The notes beneath the pieces are model-generated. The model saw nothing but the letters and a program-made list of their open reading frames with translations, was not told where the DNA came from and searched no databases. DNA of 64,000 nt from Alphaproteobacteria bacterium 41-28 (GTDB taxonomy: Bacteria > Pseudomonadota > Alphaproteobacteria > UBA9655). A program made the translations under genes and the position numbers. The stretch spans positions 241,864 to 305,863 of the forward strand of contig MKUL01000037.1 of NCBI GenBank assembly GCA_001897795.1, in the 5' to 3' direction. Below, one piece after another: positions 1 through 12,979 of the stretch (the first letter of the stretch is position 1; every line of letters begins with the position of its first letter).

Positions 1-142
1 AAAGAGCCAATAAATAATCTTCTCGTTCATCTAAAAATCTCTCAAGAGCACACTCAACGTAATAACTTTTGGTACGTTTAGTCTTTTGAGAAAGCTCAGA
101 AAGCCTACGTTCCACACTTTCAGAGAGTCTCACAGATAACAT
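1..142 (-). CDS. Ribbon-helix-helix antitoxin/repressor, truncated by window edge
   Basis: The first 47 codons of a leftward gene are present and the rest lies outside the window. The N-terminus (MLSVRLSESVERRLSELSQK) followed by TKRTKSYYVECALERFL is the pattern of a MetJ/Arc (CopG/RelB-like) ribbon-helix-helix protein: one beta strand that reads the operator, then two helices. Such proteins are usually autoregulating antitoxins with a RelE/ParE-type toxin gene just downstream, which would lie beyond base 1. The start is set by an AAGGAG ribosome-binding site about 7 nt upstream of the ATG at 142. A toxin partner is inferred, not seen. Confidence 0.75.
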   Translation of the reverse strand, partial: MLSVRLSESVERRLSELSQKTKRTKSYYVECALERFLDEREDYLLAL

Positions 143-174
143 CGTTCATCTCCTTCTTTTCCCGTACTATAATA

Positions 175-204
175 AATATAACACATGTAATACAAATATG
201 TCAA
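175..204 (-). promoter_or_regulatory. Sigma70-like promoter of the RHH gene
   Basis: On the minus strand TTGACA (204-199) is followed after 18 nt by TATATT (180-175), about 33 nt before the start codon of the RHH gene. The spacer contains the small dyad ACATGT, a possible operator for the encoded protein. Assigned by eye from consensus only. Confidence 0.5.
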
Positions 205-238
205 GTCATACAACTGCTCAAGAAAGAGTCACCATTTC

Positions 239-3969
<3,731 letters not shown>

Positions 3970-4082
3970 CGCGTCCTATTTTTAAGTACCATTTCATATA
4001 TACTCAATCTTGAAGAAGGTGTTAATGGGCAATTCATGAAGTATGAAATTTCTTTCACGCCCCTATTCAAGGCATTGTTGGA

Positions 4083-4136
4083 TTTTCTAACAGTTGATGT
4101 TGACTTTTCTAACAGTTGATGTTAGATTTCCTAACA
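4083..4136 (+). promoter_or_regulatory. Operator-like triplet of 22-bp direct repeats
   Basis: TTTTCTAACAGTTGATGTT occurs at 4083-4101 and 4105-4123, and a third partial copy TTTCCTAACA at 4127-4136 keeps the 22-bp phase, which is about two helical turns. Each unit holds a small dyad (TAACA...TGTTA). The array ends at the start codon of the DUF4143 ATPase, so it probably controls that gene. The binding protein is unknown. Confidence 0.55.
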
Positions 4137-5395
4137 TGAGTGATAAATCCTTTAAGCGATGGTTAACCCCCATCCTTTATGATTGCTTGAAAGCAGCTCC
4201 AGCTGTGTTCGTTAATGGACCCCGCCAAGCGGGTAAAAGTACTTTGGTCAAACAACTTGCGACACAACTCATCAACGCTAGCTATATTAGTTTGGATGAC
4301 CTTAACGCTCGTGCTGCAGCTGAGAATGATCCTTTGGCTTTTCTTAGGCAATTTGATGGTCCAGTCATCGTTGATGAGGTGCAATTGGTGCCAAGTTTAT
4401 TCCGATCGATTAAGTTGCTGATTGACGAAATGCGCCAGGAAAGTCGGAAAGCAGCGAATGGGCGGTTCATTCTGACGGGCTCGGCCAATATTATGGCACT
4501 CCCTGAGTTGTCTGATGCCTTAGTGGGACGAGCTCGGATTTTGACTCTCTTGCCTTTAGGTATGGGTGAATACGTTAATCGGCAGCCTGTTATTGAGCGT
4601 CTCTTTGAAAATGGTCTAAGCTTATCCTCAAATCAAATCTATGAAGAATTTCTTCTTGAAAATTGGATCTATAAAGCCACCTTTCCAGAAGTTGCCCTTA
4701 TGCCCACCAAAGAGCGTGAAGGATGGTATCAATATTATATCACAACAATCCTTCAGCGAGACGTGCGCCAGCTCGCCGAAATTGATAAGATCTCAGCACT
4801 CCCCCATCTTTTAAAAGTGCTTGCCTTGCGGATGGCGAGTCTGATTAATGATTCGTCGACAGCTCGTGACGTTGGGCTTAACGCAATGACCTACCGGCGT
4901 TATCGAACGCTTCTTCAGGGGGTTTTTTTAGTAACAACACTACCTCCGTGGTTTCGCAATATCGGCAAAACGTTACTTAAATCACCAAAACTGTTCTTTT
5001 ATGATACGGGACTTCTTTCCCATTTGCTTGATATTGCGCCTCAGAAGCTTAAGGAATCTCAATCACCCCTTTATGGGCATCTGGTTGAAAATTTCGTCGC
5101 AACAGAGCTGATGAAGCAAATGACCCTTCTCTCAAAGTTAACCCTCTATCACTACCGTACGAAAGATGGACGAGAGGTGGATTTTGTCCTCGAAGGACCG
5201 ATGGGTAAACTTGTTGGTTTTGAAGTTAAAGCGCGCTCCTCGGTAACGGCCGATGATTTTGCTGGCCTAAAATCACTTAAAGAAGCAGCTGGTGATGATT
5301 TTAAGCATGGAATTGTATTATACACCGGTAAAACTGTACTCGCTTTCGGTACTGATATGGTAGCGGTGCCCATAACAGCCCTGATGGGAGAATAA
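4136..5395 (+). CDS. DUF4143-type AAA ATPase
   Basis: A 419-residue member of the AAA_14/DUF4143 family, whose cellular role is not established. Visible features are Walker A GPRQAGKS at 28-35, Walker B VIVDEVQ, the sensor-like RFILTGSAN, and a C-terminal nuclease-like segment in which GREVDFVLE and FEVKA form a PD-(D/E)XK-like D...ExK pattern. The family is patchily distributed and often transferred horizontally. The start at 4136 (MSDKSFKRWL) is preferred over an upstream in-frame ATG at 4094, because the latter lies within the 22-bp operator-like repeats. It stands alone, with a parS-bearing repeat directly after its stop. Confidence 0.88.
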   Translation: MSDKSFKRWLTPILYDCLKAAPAVFVNGPRQAGKSTLVKQLATQLINASYISLDDLNARAAAENDPLAFLRQFDGPVIVDEVQLVPSLFRSIKLLIDEMRQESRKAANGRFILTGSANIMALPELSDALVGRARILTLLPLGMGEYVNRQPVIERLFENGLSLSSNQIYEEFLLENWIYKATFPEVALMPTKEREGWYQYYITTILQRDVRQLAEIDKISALPHLLKVLALRMASLINDSSTARDVGLNAMTYRRYRTLLQGVFLVTTLPPWFRNIGKTLLKSPKLFFYDTGLLSHLLDIAPQKLKESQSPLYGHLVENFVATELMKQMTLLSKLTLYHYRTKDGREVDFVLEGPMGKLVGFEVKARSSVTADDFAGLKSLKEAAGDDFKHGIVLYTGKTVLAFGTDMVAVPITALMGE

Positions 5396-5398
5396 GAA

Positions 5399-5566
5399 AG
5401 ATTGCTTCGGGCTAACGCCCTCGCAATGACGATCACCCACAACCGTCATTGCGAGCCCTCTAAAAGGGCGAAGCAATCTCTTGCCAATACACAAAAATTG
5501 TTTCACGTGAAACATTCTTCGAAGGTTCAATGAGATTGCTTCGGGCGATCGCCCTCGCAATGACGG
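5399..5566. repeat. Family A composite palindromic repeat with central parS
   Basis: Three arms of family A: 5399-5431 (AGATTGCTTCGG...CGCAATGACG), 5444-5480 (CGTCATTGCGAG...GAAGCAATCTC) and 5532-5566 (inverse). The last two are inverted and flank the 16-bp parS-like site at 5499-5514. Each arm is itself a hairpin with a variable tip. The first two arms, their linker and the parS are nearly identical to 50654-50765. Confidence 0.85.
5499..5514. other. parS-like ParB site
   Basis: Perfect TGTTTCACGTGAAACA, centred between two inverted family A arms in the intergenic space between the DUF4143 gene and a small secreted-protein gene. Confidence 0.65.
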
Positions 5567-5570
5567 TAAC

Positions 5571-5966
5571 TTAGTTAAGTTGACTTCCCCATGTGCGCAA
5601 GAGGTGATCCATCAACTCATCATAAGTTAAGTGTGGTGCAGCATCTTTTGCTGACCCTAGTACGGGTTGTTCTTGTTTAAAGGTGTCTCTTAAGGCTGGC
5701 TTATTGGATCGCTTTTTTGATGGGACATCGAATCTTAGGGGTGTCTCCTCTGCATTAGCTGAAGCGTTTTTATAGTAAATTCTTGAAAACTTCGCAGCTT
5801 GCACGATGTTTCTAAGTTGTTCTTTAGAGAGCTTATGGGAGACCCAAGGTCGCAACCTACCTTCTGTTGATTCTTCCTTCATCAGATCTATAGATCGTGC
5901 TTGGGTTGGAAGTTCAGAGAGGATTAATCCGGTAAAAGCTGCGAAAATCATAAGTATTTTAGACAT
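5571..5966 (-). CDS. Small secreted protein of unknown function
   Basis: Not recognised. The 131-residue product starts MSKILMIFAAFTGLILSEL and has a signal peptide with probable cleavage after TQA. The mature part is polar and basic (KKRSNKPALRDTFKQEQP) with no membrane segment. The ATG at 5966 is chosen over an upstream in-frame start at 5978 because GAGGTG lies about 5 nt before it. The stop codon is only 5 bp from the family A repeat. Periplasmic or secreted location is inferred from the signal peptide alone. Confidence 0.7.
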   Translation of the reverse strand: MSKILMIFAAFTGLILSELPTQARSIDLMKEESTEGRLRPWVSHKLSKEQLRNIVQAAKFSRIYYKNASANAEETPLRFDVPSKKRSNKPALRDTFKQEQPVLGSAKDAAPHLTYDELMDHLLRTWGSQLN

Positions 5967-6039
5967 ATAACACCTCATTTTTAATTGTCCGATAAAATAG
6001 AGTAAAATAACTTTAATACCCTGTCAAAGAAAATTATTT

Positions 6040-6834
6040 TTACTCATTCTTACCCTTCTTCGCAAAACTCTCAATCATGGGCAAGAGCTCAATGGGTAGA
6101 GGAAAAACAATGGTAGAGTTATTTTCTTCTGCAATCGATCCTAAGGTCTGGAGATAGCGCAACACCATCGTTTGGGGTTGTTTGGCGAGCACTTGTGCGG
6201 CCTTGAGAAGTTTTTCTGAGGCCTGATATTCACCTTCCGCATGAATGACTTTTGCACGGCGATCTCGTTCGGCTTCCGCTTGCTTGGCGATCGCGCGAAT
6301 CATGCTTTCATCAAGGTCCACCTGTTTAATTTCAACGTTTGTAACCTTGATCCCCCAAGCTTTTGTTTGCTCATCCAAAATGTTCTGCAACGACGCATTG
6401 AGCTTTTCCCGCTCGGCAAGAATAGAGTCAAGCTCATGTTGACCAAGAACGGACCTTAAAGTGGTCTGCGCCAATTGGCTGGTGGCCTCAAAGAAATCCT
6501 CGACATTAATAATAGCTCTTTGTGGATCGATGACACGAAAATATAAAACCGCATTGACTTGAAGGGAGACGTTATCTCGTGAGATGACTTCTTGGGTCGG
6601 GACATTGAGGACGACGACTCGTAAATCCACACGAATCATTTTTTGAACGATGGGAAAAACAAGGATGAGTCCCGGACCTTTTACTTTCCAAAATCTTCCA
6701 AGGGTGAAGATGACTCCTCTTTCAAATTCCCAGAGAATACGGAAACTTCTAAAGATAATGAGGAGGACGATGACCCCAATAACGCTGAAAAAGACAAAAG
6801 TATTTGAAAAATCCCCCGATGAAACTTCATGCAT
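6040..6834 (-). CDS. Slipin (stomatin-like SPFH membrane protein)
   Basis: A 264-residue SPFH/Band 7 protein. An N-terminal membrane segment (about 12-30) is followed by the slipin core: [43 protein letters not shown], then a helical region rich in Ala/Glu ([20 protein letters not shown]) that drives oligomerisation. Such proteins form large rings or microdomains in the inner membrane. The gene lies 19 nt downstream of an NfeD-family protease gene on the same strand. The slipin/NfeD pair is a conserved operon in which the protease cleaves the slipin C-terminus in the archaeal homologue. Confidence 0.93.
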   Translation of the reverse strand: MHEVSSGDFSNTFVFFSVIGVIVLLIIFRSFRILWEFERGVIFTLGRFWKVKGPGLILVFPIVQKMIRVDLRVVVLNVPTQEVISRDNVSLQVNAVLYFRVIDPQRAIINVEDFFEATSQLAQTTLRSVLGQHELDSILAEREKLNASLQNILDEQTKAWGIKVTNVEIKQVDLDESMIRAIAKQAEAERDRRAKVIHAEGEYQASEKLLKAAQVLAKQPQTMVLRYLQTLGSIAEENNSTIVFPLPIELLPMIESFAKKGKNE

Positions 6835-6853
6835 ATTTAGCTCCTTTCTGGCT

Positions 6854-8317
6854 CTATGGCCTTACAATGAGTTCGAGTCCTTCACATTTTATGATTTCCA
6901 CAACTTGCCCTTTCTTTAAGGGAAGAGGAGATTGTGCTTTCCAAAGCTCTCCATCCACTTTGACCCATCCTAACCCTTTGAAATCTTGTTGTACAATAGC
7001 CATTCTTCCGCTCAAAGCTTCATAACCACTGACAAGCTTCCTTCTCCTTGCTTTTAAAGCCAATCCTAGAACGAGTAAGAGGAAGCTTAGAGTTGCCACG
7101 CTCATGCCGATGATGAGTCCCCACGGCGTTGCATACCCTTTTAAATCAAATAAAAGAATGGAGCCAATAATGAAGGCAATGAGGCCACCTCCTCCGAGGA
7201 CTCCATAACTGGGGATATAAAGCTCAGAGGCAATAAAAAGAATTCCCGCAACAATTAAAGCAAGGCCGCTGTAATGGATCGGAAGAAGCTGGAAAGCGTA
7301 AAGAGCAATCAAAAGAGATATGGTTCCTGCAACGCCGGGGAGGACATAGCCTGGGTTTAAGAATTCAAAAAAGAGTCCCCAGATCCCAATGATTAACAAA
7401 ACATATGCGATGCTAGGATCTGTAATCACTTGTAAAAATCGGGTGCGCCAATCTGGCTCCCAGACTTCAACTTTAACGTTTTCCGTATGGAGAACTTTGA
7501 CTTGGTTTTGAACTGCAACCGATCGTCCATTCAGTTGTTTTAAAAGATCGGGGATATTTTGTGCCACAATATCAATAACGCTCAGCTTAAGGGCTTCATC
7601 GGATTGAAGACTGGCTGCCTCTTTGACGGCTTTTTCAGCCCATTCAGCATTTCGGTGGCGGAGGTGAGCGAGCCCTTTCAGGTAAGCAATGGAATCGCTC
7701 AAAACCTTTTTTTGTTCCGTTGATTGCTCCCGCTGTTTGCTTTCTTTAGATATTTCAGAGCCAAGGACATCCAAGTTGACAGGGGTCGCCGCACCCACAT
7801 TGGTTGCAGGAGCCATGGCAGCAATATGGCTTGCATAAAGGATATAGGTTCCTGCGCTCGCCGCCCGCGATCCTTCTGGGGCGACATATGTCACAAAAGG
7901 AAGGGGTGAGGCGAAAATATCTTTGATAATGTCACGCATCGCTCTATCAAAGCCACCTGGGGTGTTAAGTTTTAAAATTACACATTCTGCGTGTTTGGCA
8001 GCGGCATGCTCAATTCCTGTGTGAATGTAATCATGGGTTGCAGGGCCAATCGATCCATCAACCTCAAGAAGAACGACGGTTTCGCTGGCGAGCGCTCCAG
8101 GGCTTTGCGTCACAAATAGGAGAGCATATAAGAGAATAGAAAAAGATATTATACACATCTTACTTAGATGCACTATGTTTCTGGATCGCCACGCCCACTT
8201 TGTGGGCTCGCGAAGACGGTCCGGGGAAGCATACTCACTCGTTCCCTGCATTCGCGGGGACATGCTTTGCGAGGAGCTTTGCTCCGCAGCAATCCAGTCT
8301 TTCTTGCTTAAATTCAT
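6854..8317 (-). CDS. NfeD-family (ClpP-class) membrane serine protease
   Basis: Membrane-bound serine protease partnered with the downstream slipin. After a signal/TM segment ([15 protein letters not shown]) comes the ClpP-fold domain: [19 protein letters not shown], and [13 protein letters not shown] containing the candidate catalytic Ser, with a Lys supplied by the helix ending [13 protein letters not shown]. Next is a block of four or so TM helices, then a C-terminal OB-type NfeD domain ([22 protein letters not shown]). The start is uncertain. ATG 8317 has a GGAG site 7 nt upstream, but the following codons cross a 117-nt palindromic repeat (8181-8297) in frame. ATG 8158 lies directly before the hydrophobic segment but lacks a good ribosome-binding site. 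Confidence 0.88.
   Translation of the reverse strand: MNLSKKDWIAAEQSSSQSMSPRMQGTSEYASPDRLREPTKWAWRSRNIVHLSKMCIISFSILLYALLFVTQSPGALASETVVLLEVDGSIGPATHDYIHTGIEHAAAKHAECVILKLNTPGGFDRAMRDIIKDIFASPLPFVTYVAPEGSRAASAGTYILYASHIAAMAPATNVGAATPVNLDVLGSEISKESKQREQSTEQKKVLSDSIAYLKGLAHLRHRNAEWAEKAVKEAASLQSDEALKLSVIDIVAQNIPDLLKQLNGRSVAVQNQVKVLHTENVKVEVWEPDWRTRFLQVITDPSIAYVLLIIGIWGLFFEFLNPGYVLPGVAGTISLLIALYAFQLLPIHYSGLALIVAGILFIASELYIPSYGVLGGGGLIAFIIGSILLFDLKGYATPWGLIIGMSVATLSFLLLVLGLALKARRRKLVSGYEALSGRMAIVQQDFKGLGWVKVDGELWKAQSPLPLKKGQVVEIIKCEGLELIVRP
8181..8297. repeat. In-frame palindromic insertion in nfeD 5' end
   Basis: Element bounded by CTGGATCGC and GCAATCCAG (inverted ends, one mismatch), 117 nt, which is 39 codons. 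It holds inner hairpins related to family A (GAGCAAAGCTCCTCGC). It lies wholly within the open frame between MNLSKK and NIVHLSK of the NfeD protein and does not interrupt it. Confidence 0.65.
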
Positions 8318-8834
8318 AAAGAGGCTCCAAAGGAGCCGAAGCAATCTAAGGGCCTTCAGATTTATTCGATGTAAGATTCTTTGTAACATGTTTGTTATGG
8401 TATGATAAATAAGTAAATTAGAAATTAATTATGTTCATTTTTTATCCTTAGAAAATTTGTAATTACTCACCGTCATCCTTGCCCCCGCTTATCCTTGTGG
8501 GAAAGGTTTTTTCTAGTTAACATAAGCTCAGCTTCAGAAAATCAACGACAGTATGATCAACTCTCGAAACGCCATAAGGGCCGCTAACAGCCAGGTTTGG
8601 AAAAATATATCTGAGTTCCCCTCGAAAGGTGATCGTGGTTATCAACCTCCATCAAAGGGGAGGGAGGTGAAGCAGACTGGATTGCTTCGGAGCAAAGCTC
8701 CTCGCAAAGACGAACTGATGGCACATACTTTCCTAATTCCCATCCGTCTTTGCGAGCGGAGCGAAGCAATCCAGGAAATTTGAAATCCACTCTGTACGCA
8801 TTGACCTAAAGACCAAAAAAGTGAATCATACATT
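8318..8834. repeat. Intergenic region with palindromic repeats between nfeD and uvrB
   Basis: Divergent spacer with no convincing gene. 8320-8347 is half of a family A arm (GGCTCCAAAGGAGCCGAAGCAATCT). 8677-8774 is a complete CTGGATTGC...GCAATCCAG element made of two inverted arms. The AT-rich stretch at 8390-8470 could hold promoters for one or both genes; no clear -35/-10 pair stands out. Confidence 0.6.
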
Positions 8835-10850
8835 ATGACATCTTCACCCTTCACACTCGTTTCTGACTTCGAACCTGCCGGAGATCAGCCCAAGGCCATT
8901 CAAGTGCTTGAGGAAGGGCTTTCGGCTGCGGACCGAGATCAAGTCCTTCTCGGGGTCACGGGTTCAGGAAAAACCTTCACCATGGCTCAAATCATTGCTC
9001 AACAAGGGAGGCCCGCCTTGATTATGGCTCCCAATAAGACGTTGGCGGCCCAGCTCTATGGCGAGATGAAATCCTTTTTTCCCCATAATGCGGTTGAATA
9101 TTTTGTGTCCTACTATGACTATTACCAGCCCGAAGCCTATGTGCCGCGGACGGATACCTACATCGAAAAAGAAGCTACCATTAATGAGCAAATCGATCGG
9201 ATGCGCCATTCGGCGACGCGGTCACTCCTTGAGCGGCGGGATGTGATCATCGTAGCAAGTGTGTCGTGTATTTATGGTATCGGATCCGTTGAGACTTATA
9301 GCCAAATGGTGATCTCACTGAAAGTCGGAGATCGCATTGATCGAGGTGATCTATTACGACAGTTGGTAAGCCTTCAATACAAACGCAATGACATTGATTT
9401 TCATCGGGGAACTTTTCGGGCGAAAGGGGATATTATCGAAATCTTTCCCTCCCATTACGAAGATCGAGCTTGGAAAATTTCTCTCTTCGGTGATGAGGTG
9501 GAAACGATTGTTGAGGTCGATCCTTTGACGGGAGAAAAAACATCAGCTTTAGAATCGATTAAAGTTTATGCGAACTCCCACTATGTCACGCCCGGTCCTA
9601 CGATGCAGCAAGCGATACAAGGGATTAAGGTCGAGCTTATAGAACGACTGGAAGAGCTGCGCCAGGAAGGTAAACTCTTGGAAGCTCAACGCCTAGAGCA
9701 GCGGACGAAATTTGATCTCGAGATGCTTGCTGCGACAGGAATGTGCGCAGGCATTGAAAACTACTCACGCTTTCTGACGGGGCGCGCTCCTGGAGAGCCC
9801 CCTCCCACGCTTTTTGAATATTTGCCTAAGGATGCACTTTTATTTGTTGATGAAAGCCATGTAACCGTCCCCCAATTGGGGGGGATGTATAAGGGGGACG
9901 CATCCCGGAAGGGGACCCTTTCCGAATATGGATTTCGTTTGCCTTCATGTCGAGACAATCGGCCTTTAAAATTTGAAGAATGGGAGGCCATGCGACCTGC
10001 AACGGTTTTTGTTTCAGCAACACCTGGTCCTTGGGAAATGGAACAAACCCAAGGCGTATTTGTGGAGCAAGTCATTCGTCCAACAGGATTGATGGATCCT
10101 GTGACGATTGTAAGACCCGTTGAAAACCAAGTGGAAGATCTAATTCAGGAATGCCAGGAGATGGCCAGAAAAGGCCATCGCGTTTTGGTGACGACCTTGA
10201 CTAAACGAATGGCGGAAGCTTTAACAGAATATCTTATGGAGGCAGGTCTTAAAGTTCGATATGTGCACTCTGATGTGGAAACGTTGGAGCGCATTGAAAT
10301 TATTCGAGATCTGAGGCTTGGCGTGTTTGATGTACTCATTGGGATCAACCTCTTACGGGAAGGACTCGATATCCCTGAATGCGGACTTGTTGCCATATTG
10401 GATGCGGACAAGGAGGGGTTTTTACGATCTAAAACCTCCCTCATTCAAACAATGGGGAGAGCCGCTCGGAATGTGGAGGGGAGGGCCATTTTATATGCGG
10501 ATCACATCACCCAATCCATGAAGGCAGCCCTTGAGGAAACCAATCGTCGGCGGGAAAGGCAGCAGGCCTATAACGCAGCCCGTGGGATTACGCCTGAAAC
10601 CATCAAGCGATCGATTCATCGGATTTTAGAAAGTGTGTATGAAAAAGACCATACGACAATTTCCCTGAAAGAAGATCCTTATTTGGAAATGAATCCCAAA
10701 AAGCGAAAGGCCTATCTTGAGAGCCTTGAAAAGAAAATGTTTGCAGCTGCAGGGAATTTGGAATTTGAAGAAGCGGCACGGTTGAGAGATGAGCTAAAAA
10801 GATTGGAAGAGAAGGAGCTGGAGCTGGGAGGGATTAAATTGACTGAATAA
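8835..10850 (+). CDS. uvrB: Excinuclease ABC subunit UvrB
   Basis: Damage-verifying helicase-like subunit of nucleotide excision repair, receiving DNA from UvrA and recruiting UvrC. The 671-residue protein has helicase motif I GVTGSGKT at 40-47, the beta-hairpin region [12 protein letters not shown] used to probe the duplex, motif II DESHVT, motifs V/VI ([22 protein letters not shown]), and a C-terminal UVR domain ([20 protein letters not shown]) that contacts UvrC. Length is normal. No strong ribosome-binding site precedes the ATG, but the N-terminus ([17 protein letters not shown]) matches the family. Confidence 0.98.
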   Translation: MTSSPFTLVSDFEPAGDQPKAIQVLEEGLSAADRDQVLLGVTGSGKTFTMAQIIAQQGRPALIMAPNKTLAAQLYGEMKSFFPHNAVEYFVSYYDYYQPEAYVPRTDTYIEKEATINEQIDRMRHSATRSLLERRDVIIVASVSCIYGIGSVETYSQMVISLKVGDRIDRGDLLRQLVSLQYKRNDIDFHRGTFRAKGDIIEIFPSHYEDRAWKISLFGDEVETIVEVDPLTGEKTSALESIKVYANSHYVTPGPTMQQAIQGIKVELIERLEELRQEGKLLEAQRLEQRTKFDLEMLAATGMCAGIENYSRFLTGRAPGEPPPTLFEYLPKDALLFVDESHVTVPQLGGMYKGDASRKGTLSEYGFRLPSCRDNRPLKFEEWEAMRPATVFVSATPGPWEMEQTQGVFVEQVIRPTGLMDPVTIVRPVENQVEDLIQECQEMARKGHRVLVTTLTKRMAEALTEYLMEAGLKVRYVHSDVETLERIEIIRDLRLGVFDVLIGINLLREGLDIPECGLVAILDADKEGFLRSKTSLIQTMGRAARNVEGRAILYADHITQSMKAALEETNRRRERQQAYNAARGITPETIKRSIHRILESVYEKDHTTISLKEDPYLEMNPKKRKAYLESLEKKMFAAAGNLEFEEAARLRDELKRLEEKELELGGIKLTE

Positions 10851-10896
10851 GTACTTATATGGTACACTCAGAAGATAGAAAGTATGGAGTTAGGTT

Positions 10897-11151
10897 ATGG
10901 ATGCAATTACGTATACACAAGCGCGTAAGAATTTCACGCTAGTTATGAATCGTGTGTGTGAAGATCATGTTCCTCTTATTATTACAAGGCAGGCACAAGA
11001 GCCTGTTGTGATGCTTTCTCTTGAAGACTATAATGCTATTGAAGAAACTTTATATCTTTTCCGGAGCCCTCGGAATGCTCAGAGGCTGCTTGAATCTATA
11101 CAAGAAGCTGAAAGAAATGAGTTTGTTAAGATGGACTTATCAGAAGATTAG
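10897..11151 (+). CDS. yefM: Antitoxin YefM (Phd/YefM family)
   Basis: An 84-residue antitoxin that neutralises the adjacent YoeB and represses the pair's promoter. The N-terminus (MDAITYTQARKNFTLVMNRV) is the Phd/YefM DNA-binding and dimerisation fold, followed by the typical PLIITRQAQEPVVMLSLEDYNAIEETLYL core and an acidic C-terminal tail (NEFVKMDLSED) that wraps the toxin. A GGAG-like site precedes the ATG. Its TAG stop is followed with no gap by the toxin ATG, ensuring coupled translation. Confidence 0.95.
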   Translation: MDAITYTQARKNFTLVMNRVCEDHVPLIITRQAQEPVVMLSLEDYNAIEETLYLFRSPRNAQRLLESIQEAERNEFVKMDLSED

Positions 11152-11406
11152 ATGGAAGTTGTTTTTACAAAGAAAGCTTGGGAAGATTATGTCTATTGGC
11201 AGTCTACAGACATGAAAATGGTGAAGCGAGTTAATTCTTTAATTAAAGATATATTATGTACTCCTTTCAGTGGAATAGGAAAGCCGGAACCCTTAAAATT
11301 TGACATGGCAAGTTTTTGGTCAAGGCGTATTGATGATGAACATCGACTTGTTTACAAAATTTTGGAAGACAGGCTTGTCATTCATCAATGTCGTTATCAT
11401 TATTAA
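11152..11406 (+). CDS. yoeB: mRNA interferase toxin YoeB
   Basis: Ribosome-dependent endoribonuclease that cuts mRNA in the A site. The 84-residue protein has the same length and layout as E. coli YoeB. The catalytic residues are all present at the same positions: Glu46 (KPEPLK), Arg65 (EEHRLVY-type DEHRLVY) and His83 in the final RYHY. The toxin therefore looks active. It is the second gene of an intact yefM-yoeB operon lying between uvrB and ruvC, and a family B repeat follows about 50 bp downstream. Confidence 0.96.
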   Translation: MEVVFTKKAWEDYVYWQSTDMKMVKRVNSLIKDILCTPFSGIGKPEPLKFDMASFWSRRIDDEHRLVYKILEDRLVIHQCRYHY

Positions 11407-11458
11407 ATTTTAAGGTCTTTTACCATTTGATGAACCGCTTGGAATGATGAGGGGAGAT

Positions 11459-11562
11459 CCCCCTCACCCGCTGCTTCGCAGCGACCTCTCTCCTCACAAG
11501 GGGAGAGGTAAAAGAGCTTTGATCTCCACACAAACTTTCATGAGGTCGCCCTGGGGTGAGGA
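11459..11562. repeat. Family B palindromic repeat (CCTCACCCGC type), degenerate
   Basis: Contains CCCCCTCACCCG, hairpin CTGCTTCGCAGC, GACCTCTC and GGGGAGAGGT, then a decayed right half ending GGTCGCCCTGGGGTGAGG. It matches the better preserved copies at 16698, 31587 and 37395. It lies downstream of yoeB and may also act as a transcription stop. Confidence 0.7.
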
Positions 11563-11652
11563 TTCATCACTTGTACAAAATTGGAATCGAATTCCGAAAT
11601 TATTCATATGCCTGTGAGTCAAAACTTAACCCCTTACATATTTCCTAAAATT

Positions 11653-11771
11653 GTCATTGCGAGGGCGAAAGCCCGAAGCAATCTCATTGAATCTTTTGAG
11701 AATGTTTCACGTGAAACAATTTCTGTGAGGAAAGAGATTGCTTCGGCCACCCTGTGGCCTCGCAATGACGG
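11653..11771. repeat. Family A composite repeat with central parS
   Basis: Left arm 11653-11685 and right arm 11731-11771 are inverted copies of the family A hairpin and flank the parS-like site at 11703-11718. Spacer between arm and parS (TTGAATCTTTTGAGAA) recurs in the copies near hemE and hemH. No gene is supported in 11407-11870. Confidence 0.85.
11703..11718. other. parS-like ParB site
   Basis: Perfect TGTTTCACGTGAAACA at the centre of a composite family A repeat about 150 bp upstream of ruvC. Confidence 0.65.
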
Positions 11772-11870
11772 ATCAATAAAGATTTGTATTAAAAAATTGT
11801 CTTGCATTATTTTTTAGGTCCATACATGACAAGAAGGGGAAGAGCGAATCTATTAAAAACATGGAGACAT

Positions 11871-12371
11871 ATGAATACACGTATTTTGGGTCTTGATCCT
11901 GGCCTGCGGATTACGGGATGGGGCATTATCGATGTATCAGGATCAAACCTTTCTCATGTGGATCATGGAACCGTAACCTCCCAAGATGAAGAGGACCTTT
12001 CCTCCCGTCTCTTAAGCTTGTACACTCAGCTCACCGATATTATCCATCGTTATGCCCCTGATGAGGCCGCTGTTGAGGAGACCTTTGTGAACAAAAATCC
12101 ACTATCTGCTTTAAAACTGGGTGCGGCCCGAGGGGTTATTCTCCTCGCCCCGGCTTATGCGGGCCTCGTTGTGGGTGAATATTCTGCAAACAAAGTCAAA
12201 AAAAGCGTTGTAGGAGTCGGACATGCGGATAAATCTCAAGTGGCTATGATGGTGGGGCGCCTTCTCCCTAAAAGTGGAGGTGTGACGAAGGATGCCGCGG
12301 ACGCCCTTGCTGTCGCCATTTGCCATGCCCATCACCGCACCTTTCAACAAAAAATAAGAGCTACCATATGA
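11871..12371 (+). CDS. ruvC: Holliday junction resolvase RuvC
   Basis: Endonuclease that resolves Holliday junctions together with RuvAB. The 166-residue protein starts MNTRILGLDPGLRITGWG, in which the first catalytic Asp lies. AAVEETF supplies the first Glu, and the C-terminal HADKSQVAMMVG...DAADALAVAICHAH carries the final acidic residues. ATG 11871 is preferred to an in-frame start 69 nt upstream because it has GGAG 4-5 nt before it and gives the family N-terminus. Its stop overlaps the ruvA start (ATGA). Confidence 0.96.
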   Translation: MNTRILGLDPGLRITGWGIIDVSGSNLSHVDHGTVTSQDEEDLSSRLLSLYTQLTDIIHRYAPDEAAVEETFVNKNPLSALKLGAARGVILLAPAYAGLVVGEYSANKVKKSVVGVGHADKSQVAMMVGRLLPKSGGVTKDAADALAVAICHAHHRTFQQKIRATI

Positions 12372-12979
12372 TTGCAAAACTCACAGGTATCGTTGATACC
12401 ATTGGAGATACCTTCCTTATTTTGGATGTGAACGGCGTCGGTTATTTTGTTTCATGCTCGAGTCGAACCTTAAGCACCATTGGGGCCAAAGGAGAAAGAG
12501 CGATGCTCTTGATCGAAACGGTGATGCGTGCAGAAAGCCTCCACCTTTACGGATTTGGCTCGAACGAAGAGCAAGATTGTTTTCGCCTTCTCATCACTGT
12601 CCAGGGTGTGGGGATGCGCATGGGCCTTGCCCTGCTTTCTGCCCTTGCGCCATCGGACATTTACCAAGCCATCGCTGCCCAAGATAAAACCACCTTAACC
12701 CGTGCAGATGGTGTAGGACCTAAGCTTGCCAGCCGAATCCTTACGGAACTGAAGGACAAAATCCCAGGTAACATCAGCTTTTCCTCTAATGTTACCTCAC
12801 TCCCCTCCGCCCTTTCCCCAAATGTGCAGGAGGCCGTCTCTGCTCTTGTAAACTTAGGTTATCGACGTTTAGAGGCTGTGACGGTTGTGAGCAAAGCCCA
12901 GCAACATTTGGGAGAAGACGCTTCACTCAATGATCTTATTCGCCAAGGGCTTAATCAACTCGCGCGGAGTGGCACATGA
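12368..12979 (+). CDS. ruvA: Holliday junction branch migration protein RuvA
   Basis: Tetrameric protein that binds the four-way junction and loads RuvB. The 203-residue product starts [19 protein letters not shown] (OB fold), has tandem helix-hairpin-helix motifs ([20 protein letters not shown] and [19 protein letters not shown]), and a C-terminal domain III ([16 protein letters not shown]) that contacts RuvB. Both ends overlap neighbours by ATGA, giving a tight ruvC-ruvA-ruvB operon. Confidence 0.97.
   Translation: MIAKLTGIVDTIGDTFLILDVNGVGYFVSCSSRTLSTIGAKGERAMLLIETVMRAESLHLYGFGSNEEQDCFRLLITVQGVGMRMGLALLSALAPSDIYQAIAAQDKTTLTRADGVGPKLASRILTELKDKIPGNISFSSNVTSLPSALSPNVQEAVSALVNLGYRRLEAVTVVSKAQQHLGEDASLNDLIRQGLNQLARSGT

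Noticed and set aside
5318..5560. Open frames containing MFHVKQ or LFHVKQF around parS sites (also at 1735-1986, 26674-26907, 59351-59533, 63582-63779)
   Set aside because: They are translations of the TGTTTCACGTGAAACA core and repeat arms, differ outside the core, and lack ribosome-binding sites.
11581..11817. 78-codon frame upstream of ruvC
   Set aside because: Lies almost wholly in a composite family A repeat.
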